The notes beneath the pieces are model-generated. The model had not been told where the DNA came from. It saw nothing but the letters and a program-made list of their open reading frames with translations, and made no database searches. Both the position numbers and the translations under genes were made by a program. From positions 54,191-118,190 of the IMG/VR virus record IMGVR_UViG_3300037882_001492: a stretch of DNA of 64,000 nt. The stretch is one strand, 5' to 3'. The stretch is from a virus. Below are positions 43,327 to 52,087 of the stretch, piece by piece (position 1 is the first letter of the stretch; the number at the start of each line of letters is the position of its first letter).

Positions 43327-46050
43327 TTAGTCAGATTCTAAAATAAGCAATACCATTGAATTTGGTGTCAAGACAACTGAAAGTGCATTTTGCGCTAAAC
43401 TCAAATCAGCAATGCCTTTTCCTTCCGCAAGAGGTTTATATTGTCCGGCAGTTCCAAACCCATAATTTTTTCCACTCGGATTAATTCCTAAATCAATAGC
43501 ATCATATCGAGCTTGTTGATGAGCAGGATTACTATTAGCTTGATAATCTGTTCTTAAACGAGAATAAGAAGAATTGGCATCATTAACATTAAATTCAGGT
43601 AACAGTACAGGTCTGTTATTAGATTTGTCTAATAAATATTGAGAAAGAATTCTCTTAGGAACAAAATTAGAATCAAAATTAATCGTTAATTGTGTATTAA
43701 ACGCAGCACCGTTCATGTATCCTGTTAAACTTTCCTTTGCCCCGGACACAGAAGTATGCCATGTTGGATTGTTTGAAGAAAAACTTGAATAAGATGTAGG
43801 CCCATTATTTATTACCCATGTATGCTGTGAAGACATTAATAATAGTAAATCCTCTATTGTCAACGCCCTTCCTGCAAACAATGGAATTGTGTTATATGGA
43901 TCTTGACATTTCAAATTAAGAGTATACGATCTGAGAAATTCTGACCCCCAAGATTTGTGCTTGCTGTTATTGCTAGAGTTAATTGAACCATTAATAACAA
44001 CATCGGCCCCTTGCCCTATTGCGGAAGTAAATTGCCCAAGAACAGCACTAGATTCGAAATTTGCAAAAGCAATATAATCTAAGTAAAAATCTGAAAAATA
44101 CGCACTTGTCTGATTTCGATCCGAAAGGTTCTCTGATGTTAAAGGAGCATTAATTAACAATAATTTCATTTGGTTACCATTAATACTACCTATGCAGTTT
44201 GTATGCCATGACAGCGAAGAAGTTGTTGCGCTTCTAGTTCTTTGAATAATCCCGCTGCCGTCAACAGATCTTAGTAACATTTGTTTTGCCCACCAATTAG
44301 GTTTAGGCGCACCAGACACTAAAAATAACCCAGGCGACTTTCCTGACCAGTTATCTGAATATTGAACATTTGGGTTATTGAAATTTTTATCATGGATAAA
44401 ATAAACTTGGCTTGGAACATCTCTATAAATCATAGAAATATCGTTTGCTGCTAAACAAACAGCGCCGCGATTATCATCACATTCAGGGGTTATGGAATTA
44501 GGATTATCATTATTTACAGCAAAGAAATTAATATTATATTCATCGTGATCTATTTTCATTAACGCACTATTTGACAATCCCGCGCTCCCGGCCATATTTT
44601 TGATTTTCTGGTCAATTTGGAAAAGCTCCCACATGCTACCATTTCGTTGATATGAATGCACCCCAATTGTACTAGGTTGAAAATTTTGAGATACGCACTC
44701 AGAAAAATATGGCTCCCACCAAATATCTTTTCTATAATTAGAAAAACCTCCCGGACCAAGCTTAGGAACAGAAATTCCAGATAACACTAATAATTCTTTA
44801 ACTCTTCGTAAAGCAGAAACATTCCATTGGGCAAAACCCACAGCCGTCCCACCAATATTTTCCCATCCTATATCTGCTTCGTTATCCAAAGAAAAACTAT
44901 CTATATCATATCCTGGATAAGAAATTGATGTAGATCCAACAGTAATTGAAGAAGGGGATCTGAAACTTGACGCTATTAAATGAGCAATTGAACTTGCTAT
45001 GCTTTCTATATTACTATGATACCCTTGTTGTGTATAGGCAGCCTCAGCCTGAGAAAGAGTTGAGAAGGTTATTTTAACTTTATATCCTAAGCTTTTTGCT
45101 CTGTGTATGAAATATAAAAGCTCAGCATTTACATTTATTCTCGGAACAATAGAAGCGGCAGTTGTTCTGAAAAACTTGCTATGAACATAAGAAGAAGCGA
45201 CACATGCAATATCGTGGGGCGCAGAGACGGCTCTGAAATATCTATGTAACGCGGAAACTTGTTCCCCCTCTCCACCATCAATACCGTGAACACCTAAAAC
45301 ATTACTACGCAAAGCCGAAGTTAATAGATTTCCAGCATCAATGTTAAATACTATTTGAATAGTATTAGCAACAGGATCAATAATTTTTGTTGGTGATCTA
45401 AATTCAGCCGGGAGATAAGTATTTAAACTATCAACTACTTCTCGGTTATTAAAAATATGTTCAAATAATACTTTAACCGCCTCATTTTCGTTAAATTCTT
45501 GTCCATACCAAATCGCACTAGCGACATAAGGTATCAAGATCGAAGAAAGATACTCAGTTGTTCCAGGGTATCCTGTTGTGTTTAAAAGATATAAAGCTCC
45601 TAATGAGCTTACCATATCGAGTTCAACGGACGATACAGTTCCTAAGGGGGAATACGGTTCATCCATAGCAGAACTAGCAAAGTCATCGTCAATATCATTT
45701 AAAGAGAAAGCAGGAAACGCCGTACTGGATAGATATGATACAAACTCTTCATAGTTTTTAAAATCATTATAAGTTTTTCCTAAACGCTTTAATACTTTTT
45801 CATAAAATAGTGACGGTCCGACCTTGGTTCCTCTGTTTGCAGGAATAAAATATGGGATAAGACCCGATGCAGAAGTATTATTAGCGGATAGAAAATTGTT
45901 TATATCCCTAACTGCTAAAACAGTCTTACCGACAATTGCGTATGCCAAATCTTCTTTTGTTTCTGTTTCCTCGCTAATAAGAAAAGCAGGAATAGCATTT
46001 TTCACAATTTCAATATAGTTGTGCTTGAAAACATTGTTTTTCTTAACCAT
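43327..46050 (-). CDS. virion protein with putative clan GH-A glycosidase domain
   Basis: 907 residues. Residues about 230-600 look like a (beta/alpha)8 glycosidase of clan GH-A (GH39/GH79-like): FSLDNEADIGWEN with E391 as candidate acid/base, PKLGPGGFSN, IGVHSYQRNG (H465) and LMKIDHDEYNINF with E504 as candidate nucleophile, then APKPNWWAKQMLLRS, a run common after the barrel in these families. Residues 1-220 are probably the virion attachment part, and 600-907 further beta-domains. Likely cleaves host surface polysaccharide. Encoded between gp6 and the gpI-like gene. The domain call comes from motif spacing only. Confidence 0.6.
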   Translation of the reverse strand: MVKKNNVFKHNYIEIVKNAIPAFLISEETETKEDLAYAIVGKTVLAVRDINNFLSANNTSASGLIPYFIPANRGTKVGPSLFYEKVLKRLGKTYNDFKNYEEFVSYLSSTAFPAFSLNDIDDDFASSAMDEPYSPLGTVSSVELDMVSSLGALYLLNTTGYPGTTEYLSSILIPYVASAIWYGQEFNENEAVKVLFEHIFNNREVVDSLNTYLPAEFRSPTKIIDPVANTIQIVFNIDAGNLLTSALRSNVLGVHGIDGGEGEQVSALHRYFRAVSAPHDIACVASSYVHSKFFRTTAASIVPRINVNAELLYFIHRAKSLGYKVKITFSTLSQAEAAYTQQGYHSNIESIASSIAHLIASSFRSPSSITVGSTSISYPGYDIDSFSLDNEADIGWENIGGTAVGFAQWNVSALRRVKELLVLSGISVPKLGPGGFSNYRKDIWWEPYFSECVSQNFQPSTIGVHSYQRNGSMWELFQIDQKIKNMAGSAGLSNSALMKIDHDEYNINFFAVNNDNPNSITPECDDNRGAVCLAANDISMIYRDVPSQVYFIHDKNFNNPNVQYSDNWSGKSPGLFLVSGAPKPNWWAKQMLLRSVDGSGIIQRTRSATTSSLSWHTNCIGSINGNQMKLLLINAPLTSENLSDRNQTSAYFSDFYLDYIAFANFESSAVLGQFTSAIGQGADVVINGSINSSNNSKHKSWGSEFLRSYTLNLKCQDPYNTIPLFAGRALTIEDLLLLMSSQHTWVINNGPTSYSSFSSNNPTWHTSVSGAKESLTGYMNGAAFNTQLTINFDSNFVPKRILSQYLLDKSNNRPVLLPEFNVNDANSSYSRLRTDYQANSNPAHQQARYDAIDLGINPSGKNYGFGTAGQYKPLAEGKGIADLSLAQNALSVVLTPNSMVLLILESD

Positions 46051-47699
46051 TAAATATACTCCACATTAATTTCATAGTTGTTAATTTGGATAATTTCATT
46101 GAAATTTACAATAACATCATTTTTCAAATTATCAATTGTTGTAAATCGAATTTCTGGAACTTTAAGTATGTAGCGCACTAAATCTTGAATTCCAAATGCT
46201 TGTCCAAAATCTCTACGATCAGAACTAAAAAACTGTTCGATTCGTGTTCCTGCTTTTCGTTTGATATCTTCGATATATGATTTTTTTGATTTATCAACAT
46301 GGATTGTTAAAACTAAATCAAGAGTTCGGATCAAACCGTCCACAATAGTTAAATCAACAGTTTCCATTTTGTATTGATTTAAATAAGTAAGAAGCTCTCC
46401 CTTATAACCTAAAGATGCTCGTTCTAAATGATTTTCTGTCGCCTTACCTAAAACATAAATATCAATCATGTTCCCGCCAGCACCAGACCGTCTAACCGCT
46501 GGAACGCATTTACCAGATTTACCAGCCTGACTTACGAAGTTTTCTACAAGAGCAACATAGTCTTTTCCTGTTACTGCTCTATATTGAGAAGCAAAAACAT
46601 ATGGTGCATATCTCTTAGCATGATCTATCGTTTCAGCGTTTGCACCACCAGTTGCTACAGTTAAGTTTGTAACTCTGAAAGTAACTGGTGTGGTTCCGTT
46701 CTTATACCCAGGAACCGAAACAGAGATAGCGTTTTTAATAATGTTTCCTCTTTCCCCCCCGCCTGTTCTATAGAAGACTTTGAAAGATCCTGTTGCTGGT
46801 GGTAAGGCTCCCTTTACGCCGTTTCCAAAGGTAAGAGTTACAGAATAATCCGAATCATAAGTAGATTGGAAAACATACTCTGCGCCGGAGGCTAGAGCAA
46901 TATTTGGAATTTGGCTATAAACATTACCATCACTTGCAGATACAAAAATACTTCCTTCAATTATTGAAGGAGTTGCGATTTTAATTGTTTGAATAATTTC
47001 ATCAGGAGAAAAAGATCCTTCTAATGTTTTATGCACTCCTTCTAATAAAACTAAATTTTGAAATCTATCTTCCTCAGTACTTAAATAAGAATCTATAAGC
47101 TCCAAACTTGCTACGCTCCCAGGAGAAGCTAAATCAATTTTACCATTTGTTAAATTCACTTTATACAAAGTAAAAGATAGAGGTTTTCCGTCTTTAGGAG
47201 AATTAACAGTAATTGTTCTACTTGTTTCTGGAATAGTAGCTGTATCCCCTAAAGTAAAAGTTGTATTGTCAAAATAAACTTCCGCCGTTGCTTTAGATGC
47301 AATTGGACCTTTTAATGAAATTCCAAGATTCGAAAGAATTAATCGAACTGATTCAATATTTTGTGCTGTCTTCAAAAATCTTTCGTTTGCTAAGAAATCT
47401 CCTTTGAACGAAAGAATAGCAGCAAAATACGCGAACAACTCAACAAACATCATTCCTAAATCAGATTGAATGAAGTTGTTGTATTTCTCTCCATATACGG
47501 TTTTAATATAGTTTAAGAAAGCGACTTTAAAATCATCGAAATCGTTTTCTGAATACGAGATAAGTTCCGCTCTATCATCAGCAGGAATGGTTGCTAATTT
47601 TAAGAAATCAGATTGAATATTACCGTCGAATGCCGAAGCATTATAGACAGGAGGAATTGGTGCTTCGGGAGCAGTTTGACTAGTTATCGGGAGAGGCAT
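46050..47699 (-). CDS. gp6: baseplate wedge protein, gp6 / Baseplate_J family
   Basis: 549 residues (T4 gp6: 660). The N-terminal part SDLGMMFVELFAYFAAILSFKGDFLANE is the conserved gp6/gpJ helix bundle; the middle (VTLTFGNGVKGALPP, FKVFYRTGGGERGN) and the C-terminal DLVRYILKVPEI segment follow the Baseplate_J pattern. It forms the wedge ring with gp25, whose gene overlaps by 20 nt just upstream. Confidence 0.92.
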   Translation of the reverse strand: MPLPITSQTAPEAPIPPVYNASAFDGNIQSDFLKLATIPADDRAELISYSENDFDDFKVAFLNYIKTVYGEKYNNFIQSDLGMMFVELFAYFAAILSFKGDFLANERFLKTAQNIESVRLILSNLGISLKGPIASKATAEVYFDNTTFTLGDTATIPETSRTITVNSPKDGKPLSFTLYKVNLTNGKIDLASPGSVASLELIDSYLSTEEDRFQNLVLLEGVHKTLEGSFSPDEIIQTIKIATPSIIEGSIFVSASDGNVYSQIPNIALASGAEYVFQSTYDSDYSVTLTFGNGVKGALPPATGSFKVFYRTGGGERGNIIKNAISVSVPGYKNGTTPVTFRVTNLTVATGGANAETIDHAKRYAPYVFASQYRAVTGKDYVALVENFVSQAGKSGKCVPAVRRSGAGGNMIDIYVLGKATENHLERASLGYKGELLTYLNQYKMETVDLTIVDGLIRTLDLVLTIHVDKSKKSYIEDIKRKAGTRIEQFFSSDRRDFGQAFGIQDLVRYILKVPEIRFTTIDNLKNDVIVNFNEIIQINNYEINVEYI

Positions 47700-48129
47700 T
47701 GATAAATATCTGTACTAAACTTTGTACTTCTGGTGTATCTTTAAATTCAACTAAAACTTGAATTTGTAGTTGACTTGTTTCAAAATCGTTTTCGGTAGGG
47801 ACCGGAGAGCCAGTTCTAACTTGTAATAGATTTACCCTAGGTTCGTATAAAGCAAACAATTCTCGAATTTCTGCTTCAATCTCTGCATGTGTTACTTGAT
47901 CTAATTTTGAAAATAAGCGTTGTCTTGTAGTTGTTCCGAAATCTGGATACATGACTCTTTCGCCTTTCTGAGTCTTTATCATTTGGATAATGCCTTGTTT
48001 TATAGCGTTTTCGTTATATACCGAGGCAAACACACCACCTAAACTATCGGCGTCTAAAGGAAAAGAAAGTCCTTTTATCTCGTTTCGTTTAGAAAGAGAG
48101 ATATACTTTAATTCGACTCTGTATGCCAT
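47680..48129 (-). CDS. gp25: baseplate wedge protein, gp25 / gpW family
   Basis: 149 residues (T4 gp25: 132). NAIKQGIIQMIKTQKGERVMYPDFGTT is the hallmark of the GPW/gp25 family, followed by EAEIRELFALYEPRV. It starts the sheath and links it to the wedge. Overlaps gp6 by 20 nt and shares one base with the upstream gene. Confidence 0.95.
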   Translation of the reverse strand: MAYRVELKYISLSKRNEIKGLSFPLDADSLGGVFASVYNENAIKQGIIQMIKTQKGERVMYPDFGTTTRQRLFSKLDQVTHAEIEAEIRELFALYEPRVNLLQVRTGSPVPTENDFETSQLQIQVLVEFKDTPEVQSLVQIFINASPDN

Positions 48130-51101
48130 TAGTTTAGACGAATGTTCTTAAAGAACGCTTTTTGAGCATTATAATTCTTTACAACTTCTGAAATATTTAG
48201 TGGTCTGTTATAGAATTTTACACTTCCTACGAAACCATCTAAACCGCTTCTAGGAATCTTTCTATTGACTCCTGAATAAGAATCGCCGCCTAATCCTGGT
48301 AAATGTTGTCCAGCAATTGATCCAGAAGCGTCTAATGCTCCGGTCCAATAAGAATCATTAGTGTTAGATCCCAAAAATCCTAAAGGAGTTAAATTACCAA
48401 CCTTTTGCTCAACAAGGTTATTTCGTTTGATTGTATCAGTAAATCCGCCTCCGATTATCCAAGGGGTGAATATTGGGGTTCCAGGACTAGGATTTGCAAG
48501 TCCTTCGTGTAAACTCTCCGAATAAGGTGTCACATTTCCTTTAACCCCTAAACTGTTAAGATACAAATTATCAGAGTTTGTTGTAGGACTTGGAATTTCT
48601 AATTTATCGCCTGGGTTTGTATTGAAGCAAACTGATAGAGAACTTGTTGCTAGAAGTTCTGAATCTAAATACACAGCGATAGAGTTTTGTTTATAGTCAA
48701 ACTTAAATACAAAGTGGTTTACTTCGCCGCTAACACTTAAAATTGTCTTACCGGAAGGTGTGGCAAATGAGGGAGAAATCTCCATACCTAGCCGCGTCTT
48801 GGTAGCGGTTCTAGGTGCGTTTCCTTGGACTTTTTCAGCCAGGGCGACCGATGGACCCCATTTGCCTGTAGGATCGTTCTGTGAGACAGTCGGCCAGATT
48901 CCGAGCCTCAAATCCGAACTTTGAAAGGTTTCAGATTGGACCGAAGGATTGACCGCAAACCCAACTAACATTCCATGAACTTTAATATAATCTTGTTCTT
49001 TAAAGTTTGAATTTTCATTTATAACTTTTGATGCGGTAATTGGTTGAGTTGAATTTAATACTTTTCCTGCTCCTGTATTTTCATTACCGAAAAGGATTCG
49101 ATAGCGATGAGTGCTTTCCATTCCAGTTAATAAAGTAGGAATGTGAACCCAAGACTCTAAAGTGAAACCGTTTTCATTATAAGTTAAATCTAAAATTGGA
49201 TTTGCACCCATAAATAGTTTACCATCTTTAAAATTATTAGGCAAACGAAGATAACTTCCTTTTTCTAAATTATTGTACCAAGGATCAGGACTTTCAGATA
49301 ACTCTGCATTATATAAAGTTCCTCCCATGTAGGCAAAACCTACACCTGACGGAAACACTTGTGTTAACGATGGAGAAACTAGTTTAGCATTCAAACCTAC
49401 AGAAGTTTTCGCATCATTTGTCATTGCGTATAAAGTTCCATTAGGAGCAGTAATTTGTCCATCGAGGAAATTATACATCGCTATTAAACCGTCCGAAACC
49501 ACATCATCTGTAATAGACTTAATAAATGGAGCTACCGATGAAACATGTGGGCTTCCGCTTGTATGAATAAATGATCCAACGCCATCTTTCGTGATTGAAA
49601 AATCTTGGATAAACAGAGTATTTTGTTTAAGTGATTTGACATACTTCGTCTTAATTGGAAGAACTACATCATTTACATCCCCGGACTGTAGAGAAATTTC
49701 TTTCTGCGATTCAATAGTTGGAATTAAACCAGTACCTTTCAAGAAAGAGAAATCATTAATCGGAATTATCGGTATTATTTCATAAATAACTTTTTCATTA
49801 TTTTGAACAATAAAGGCATAAATTAAATCGTCCGTAACTTGCCATTGCGTTGTAAAGGGTAATTGAGGAATTAATAATTTTTCTATATAATCTTCTGTCC
49901 GAAGTAGAATACTGTTTTCCCCTAATGGAAAATCACTATTAGTTAAAACATACTTTCCAAACAACCCCGCTAACTGTAATTGCTTCTTTCTTTTTCTAAG
50001 CTTAACATCGTAACTCTCAGCAATTGCTGTTACAGAACGATGACTATTTAAGATAAAAGAACTGGATACCGCATAACCAGAGGCAATCAGTTCGTTGATT
50101 TGAGACGAGACAATTCCAATATGTTTGGATTTATCTTGTTCAATATTCTCTAAGACTTTATCAATTTCATACAGTTTTTCAACAGTTGAGTTTGTTTCTA
50201 AGTAGTCTTCTGAAAATACAGTTTTAGAATACTCCTCCAAATCAAACTTATTATAATGAATACCTTTACCTCCTTTGTTTGGAGCCTGTGTGAGCTTCCA
50301 TGAATTAAAGAGTAATGAATCGGCTACAACTTCTGGAATCCCTCCATTACGAGAATCGTAGTATAAGCCAGTTTCGCTTAGAATAAACTTCCCGTCTGTT
50401 GAGATTGGTGGACCGACTAGATTAATCTCAAACAAAAGTTCAATAGTTTCATCTTTCTGACCTTTCTTTTGCGCTTCGTAGGCTTGGAGTGCTGCTTTAT
50501 TTGCTTTGATTGGTCTTACAATCTTGTTAGCAATAAAGTTTTGATGTTCAGTAATAGTGTTTAAATCACTTTCATCAAGTTCTACTGTTTCAAAAATTGA
50601 GTAATTTAATCTAGGTTCTTCTTCGGTTCCTTGCGCTCTCTTTTCTAATGTCGCTGTAATCTTACCAATATCTTCTAAAACCATCATAGCAACTGCCATT
50701 AAAGAACCATGTTCTGTTTGAGCCGAAATCAACTCTGCGGAATTCAATGCAACAGTAGTTCTAAACTCTGGATCATCTAAATTATCACTTAATGCCGATT
50801 CAATCTCTTCTAAAGTCGGCATGACAGTAGGCGGATTTTCAAATATATCTGCTGGATCAATGCCTTTTTCTTTAGCAACAACAAATGCATCTTTTTCTAG
50901 AGCAATAGGACCGTCCGTTAGTTTAGATTGTCCCCCGATCTTTGTTTTTCTAGACAAAAGATCAACTCTCGATTTCAACTCTCTGATTCTAGCATTAACG
51001 CTATTTAATTTTAAAGTAAGTTTATTTGATAGACCTGTCAATGAGGCACTTGAAAGAACCGTTAAAACCGAATCAGAAATAGGAGTATGAGAGTAATTCA
51101 T
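48129..51101 (-). CDS. baseplate-associated protein with LamG-like domain
   Basis: 990 residues. An N-terminal helical/coiled-coil part (NKLTLKLNSVNARIRELKSR) leads to a mixed region, then a concanavalin/LamG-like jelly-roll at about 640-990: NGFTLESWVHIPT, HFVFKFDYKQNSIAVYLDSE and DGFVGSVKFYNRPLN, the standard strand set of LamG-type lectin domains. It may bind sugars on the host surface. It is placed between the spike and gp25, where T4 has no such protein. Confidence 0.7.
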   Translation of the reverse strand: MNYSHTPISDSVLTVLSSASLTGLSNKLTLKLNSVNARIRELKSRVDLLSRKTKIGGQSKLTDGPIALEKDAFVVAKEKGIDPADIFENPPTVMPTLEEIESALSDNLDDPEFRTTVALNSAELISAQTEHGSLMAVAMMVLEDIGKITATLEKRAQGTEEEPRLNYSIFETVELDESDLNTITEHQNFIANKIVRPIKANKAALQAYEAQKKGQKDETIELLFEINLVGPPISTDGKFILSETGLYYDSRNGGIPEVVADSLLFNSWKLTQAPNKGGKGIHYNKFDLEEYSKTVFSEDYLETNSTVEKLYEIDKVLENIEQDKSKHIGIVSSQINELIASGYAVSSSFILNSHRSVTAIAESYDVKLRKRKKQLQLAGLFGKYVLTNSDFPLGENSILLRTEDYIEKLLIPQLPFTTQWQVTDDLIYAFIVQNNEKVIYEIIPIIPINDFSFLKGTGLIPTIESQKEISLQSGDVNDVVLPIKTKYVKSLKQNTLFIQDFSITKDGVGSFIHTSGSPHVSSVAPFIKSITDDVVSDGLIAMYNFLDGQITAPNGTLYAMTNDAKTSVGLNAKLVSPSLTQVFPSGVGFAYMGGTLYNAELSESPDPWYNNLEKGSYLRLPNNFKDGKLFMGANPILDLTYNENGFTLESWVHIPTLLTGMESTHRYRILFGNENTGAGKVLNSTQPITASKVINENSNFKEQDYIKVHGMLVGFAVNPSVQSETFQSSDLRLGIWPTVSQNDPTGKWGPSVALAEKVQGNAPRTATKTRLGMEISPSFATPSGKTILSVSGEVNHFVFKFDYKQNSIAVYLDSELLATSSLSVCFNTNPGDKLEIPSPTTNSDNLYLNSLGVKGNVTPYSESLHEGLANPSPGTPIFTPWIIGGGFTDTIKRNNLVEQKVGNLTPLGFLGSNTNDSYWTGALDASGSIAGQHLPGLGGDSYSGVNRKIPRSGLDGFVGSVKFYNRPLNISEVVKNYNAQKAFFKNIRLN

Positions 51102-52087
51102 TATAAGATCACCACCGCATTAAAACCATTGATTGATATTGAAGGGATTCTACCAAAGGTTGTGCCATCCACTTGAAACGGCACAACTACTTTATCCCAG
51201 GTAGTAATATTTATATTGAAACCTAGAATATCAACCTTACCAGCTTCATCTAAAGTAATATAAGATTTCTCTGTTCTAATCTTTATCGCCCCCTTTTCTA
51301 AGCATTCTATATTGATTTCTCCACCTCTATTGAATGTTTGAACAGAAACCACATCCCCGGTTTTTAAAGCAATTTTTTCTTTTGAAGAGAGTTCAATTTC
51401 ATTCTTACGACTCTTACTATCCGCATAAATCATAATGCGATTTCCTTGTTCGTCTATTAAACCTAAGCGATTTCCTGTAATATCTTCTAAAACTCCATCT
51501 GGTGATTCGGAAACAGAAGGTTCAATACCTTGAACTGGTTCTGCAATCTGATCTTCTAGAACAATAGTTTTTCCAGAAGCGGTTCTAATTTTAATACCTT
51601 GCTTATGGGTTTCGTCTGTTTGTTTATCTAATAAAGCAATCGAGTGTCCTTTTGGGGACTTCAAAATTACGGCTTGCGGAAGTCCATTTCCTTCATAAAC
51701 TTCTAAAGCATCAGGAATACCGTGGGAAGTAAAACTTTTCTGCGATAGGGCATTCTTTCCACCTACTTCACTTAAAGTATCATTTTTCCTAAGTTCTTCT
51801 TCCGTAAAGTCTTTTGGGTTAATGTTAACAGAAGTGTTCTCTGTTTTCGGATTAAAGATTGCTCCTAAGTAAACCCAATAATAATTATTTGGGTCAGTAT
51901 GAATCTTAGTAATTGCTACAATAGATCCTTTCCCAACCGGACCATAAAGACCTGCACCTGCACCACCAAAGGGAGTCATTGCATAACAAGAAAATGGAGC
52001 GGGTCCATTAATCTCTGTTTGCAGCACTTGAATAATGCCACCAGCGAATAAATCGTCTACTCCGACAACAGTTGCTTCATAAATCAT
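51101..52087 (-). CDS. gp5: baseplate spike protein, gp5/gpV-like without lysozyme domain
   Basis: 328 residues. N-terminal OB-fold-like part (TPFGGAGAGLYGPVGKGSIVAI, 38-59), followed by short repeats of 'GxxIxLxDxxxxxxIxI' type (GHSIALLDKQTDE, GIKIRTASGKTIVLED, GNRIMIYADS, EIELSSKEKIAL), the beta-helical needle of gp5/VgrG/gpV. Residues between 90 and 150 are too short for the lysozyme domain of T4 gp5. It forms the membrane-piercing tip, next to the hub gene. Confidence 0.85.
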   Translation of the reverse strand: MIYEATVVGVDDLFAGGIIQVLQTEINGPAPFSCYAMTPFGGAGAGLYGPVGKGSIVAITKIHTDPNNYYWVYLGAIFNPKTENTSVNINPKDFTEEELRKNDTLSEVGGKNALSQKSFTSHGIPDALEVYEGNGLPQAVILKSPKGHSIALLDKQTDETHKQGIKIRTASGKTIVLEDQIAEPVQGIEPSVSESPDGVLEDITGNRLGLIDEQGNRIMIYADSKSRKNEIELSSKEKIALKTGDVVSVQTFNRGGEINIECLEKGAIKIRTEKSYITLDEAGKVDILGFNINITTWDKVVVPFQVDGTTFGRIPSISINGFNAVVIL

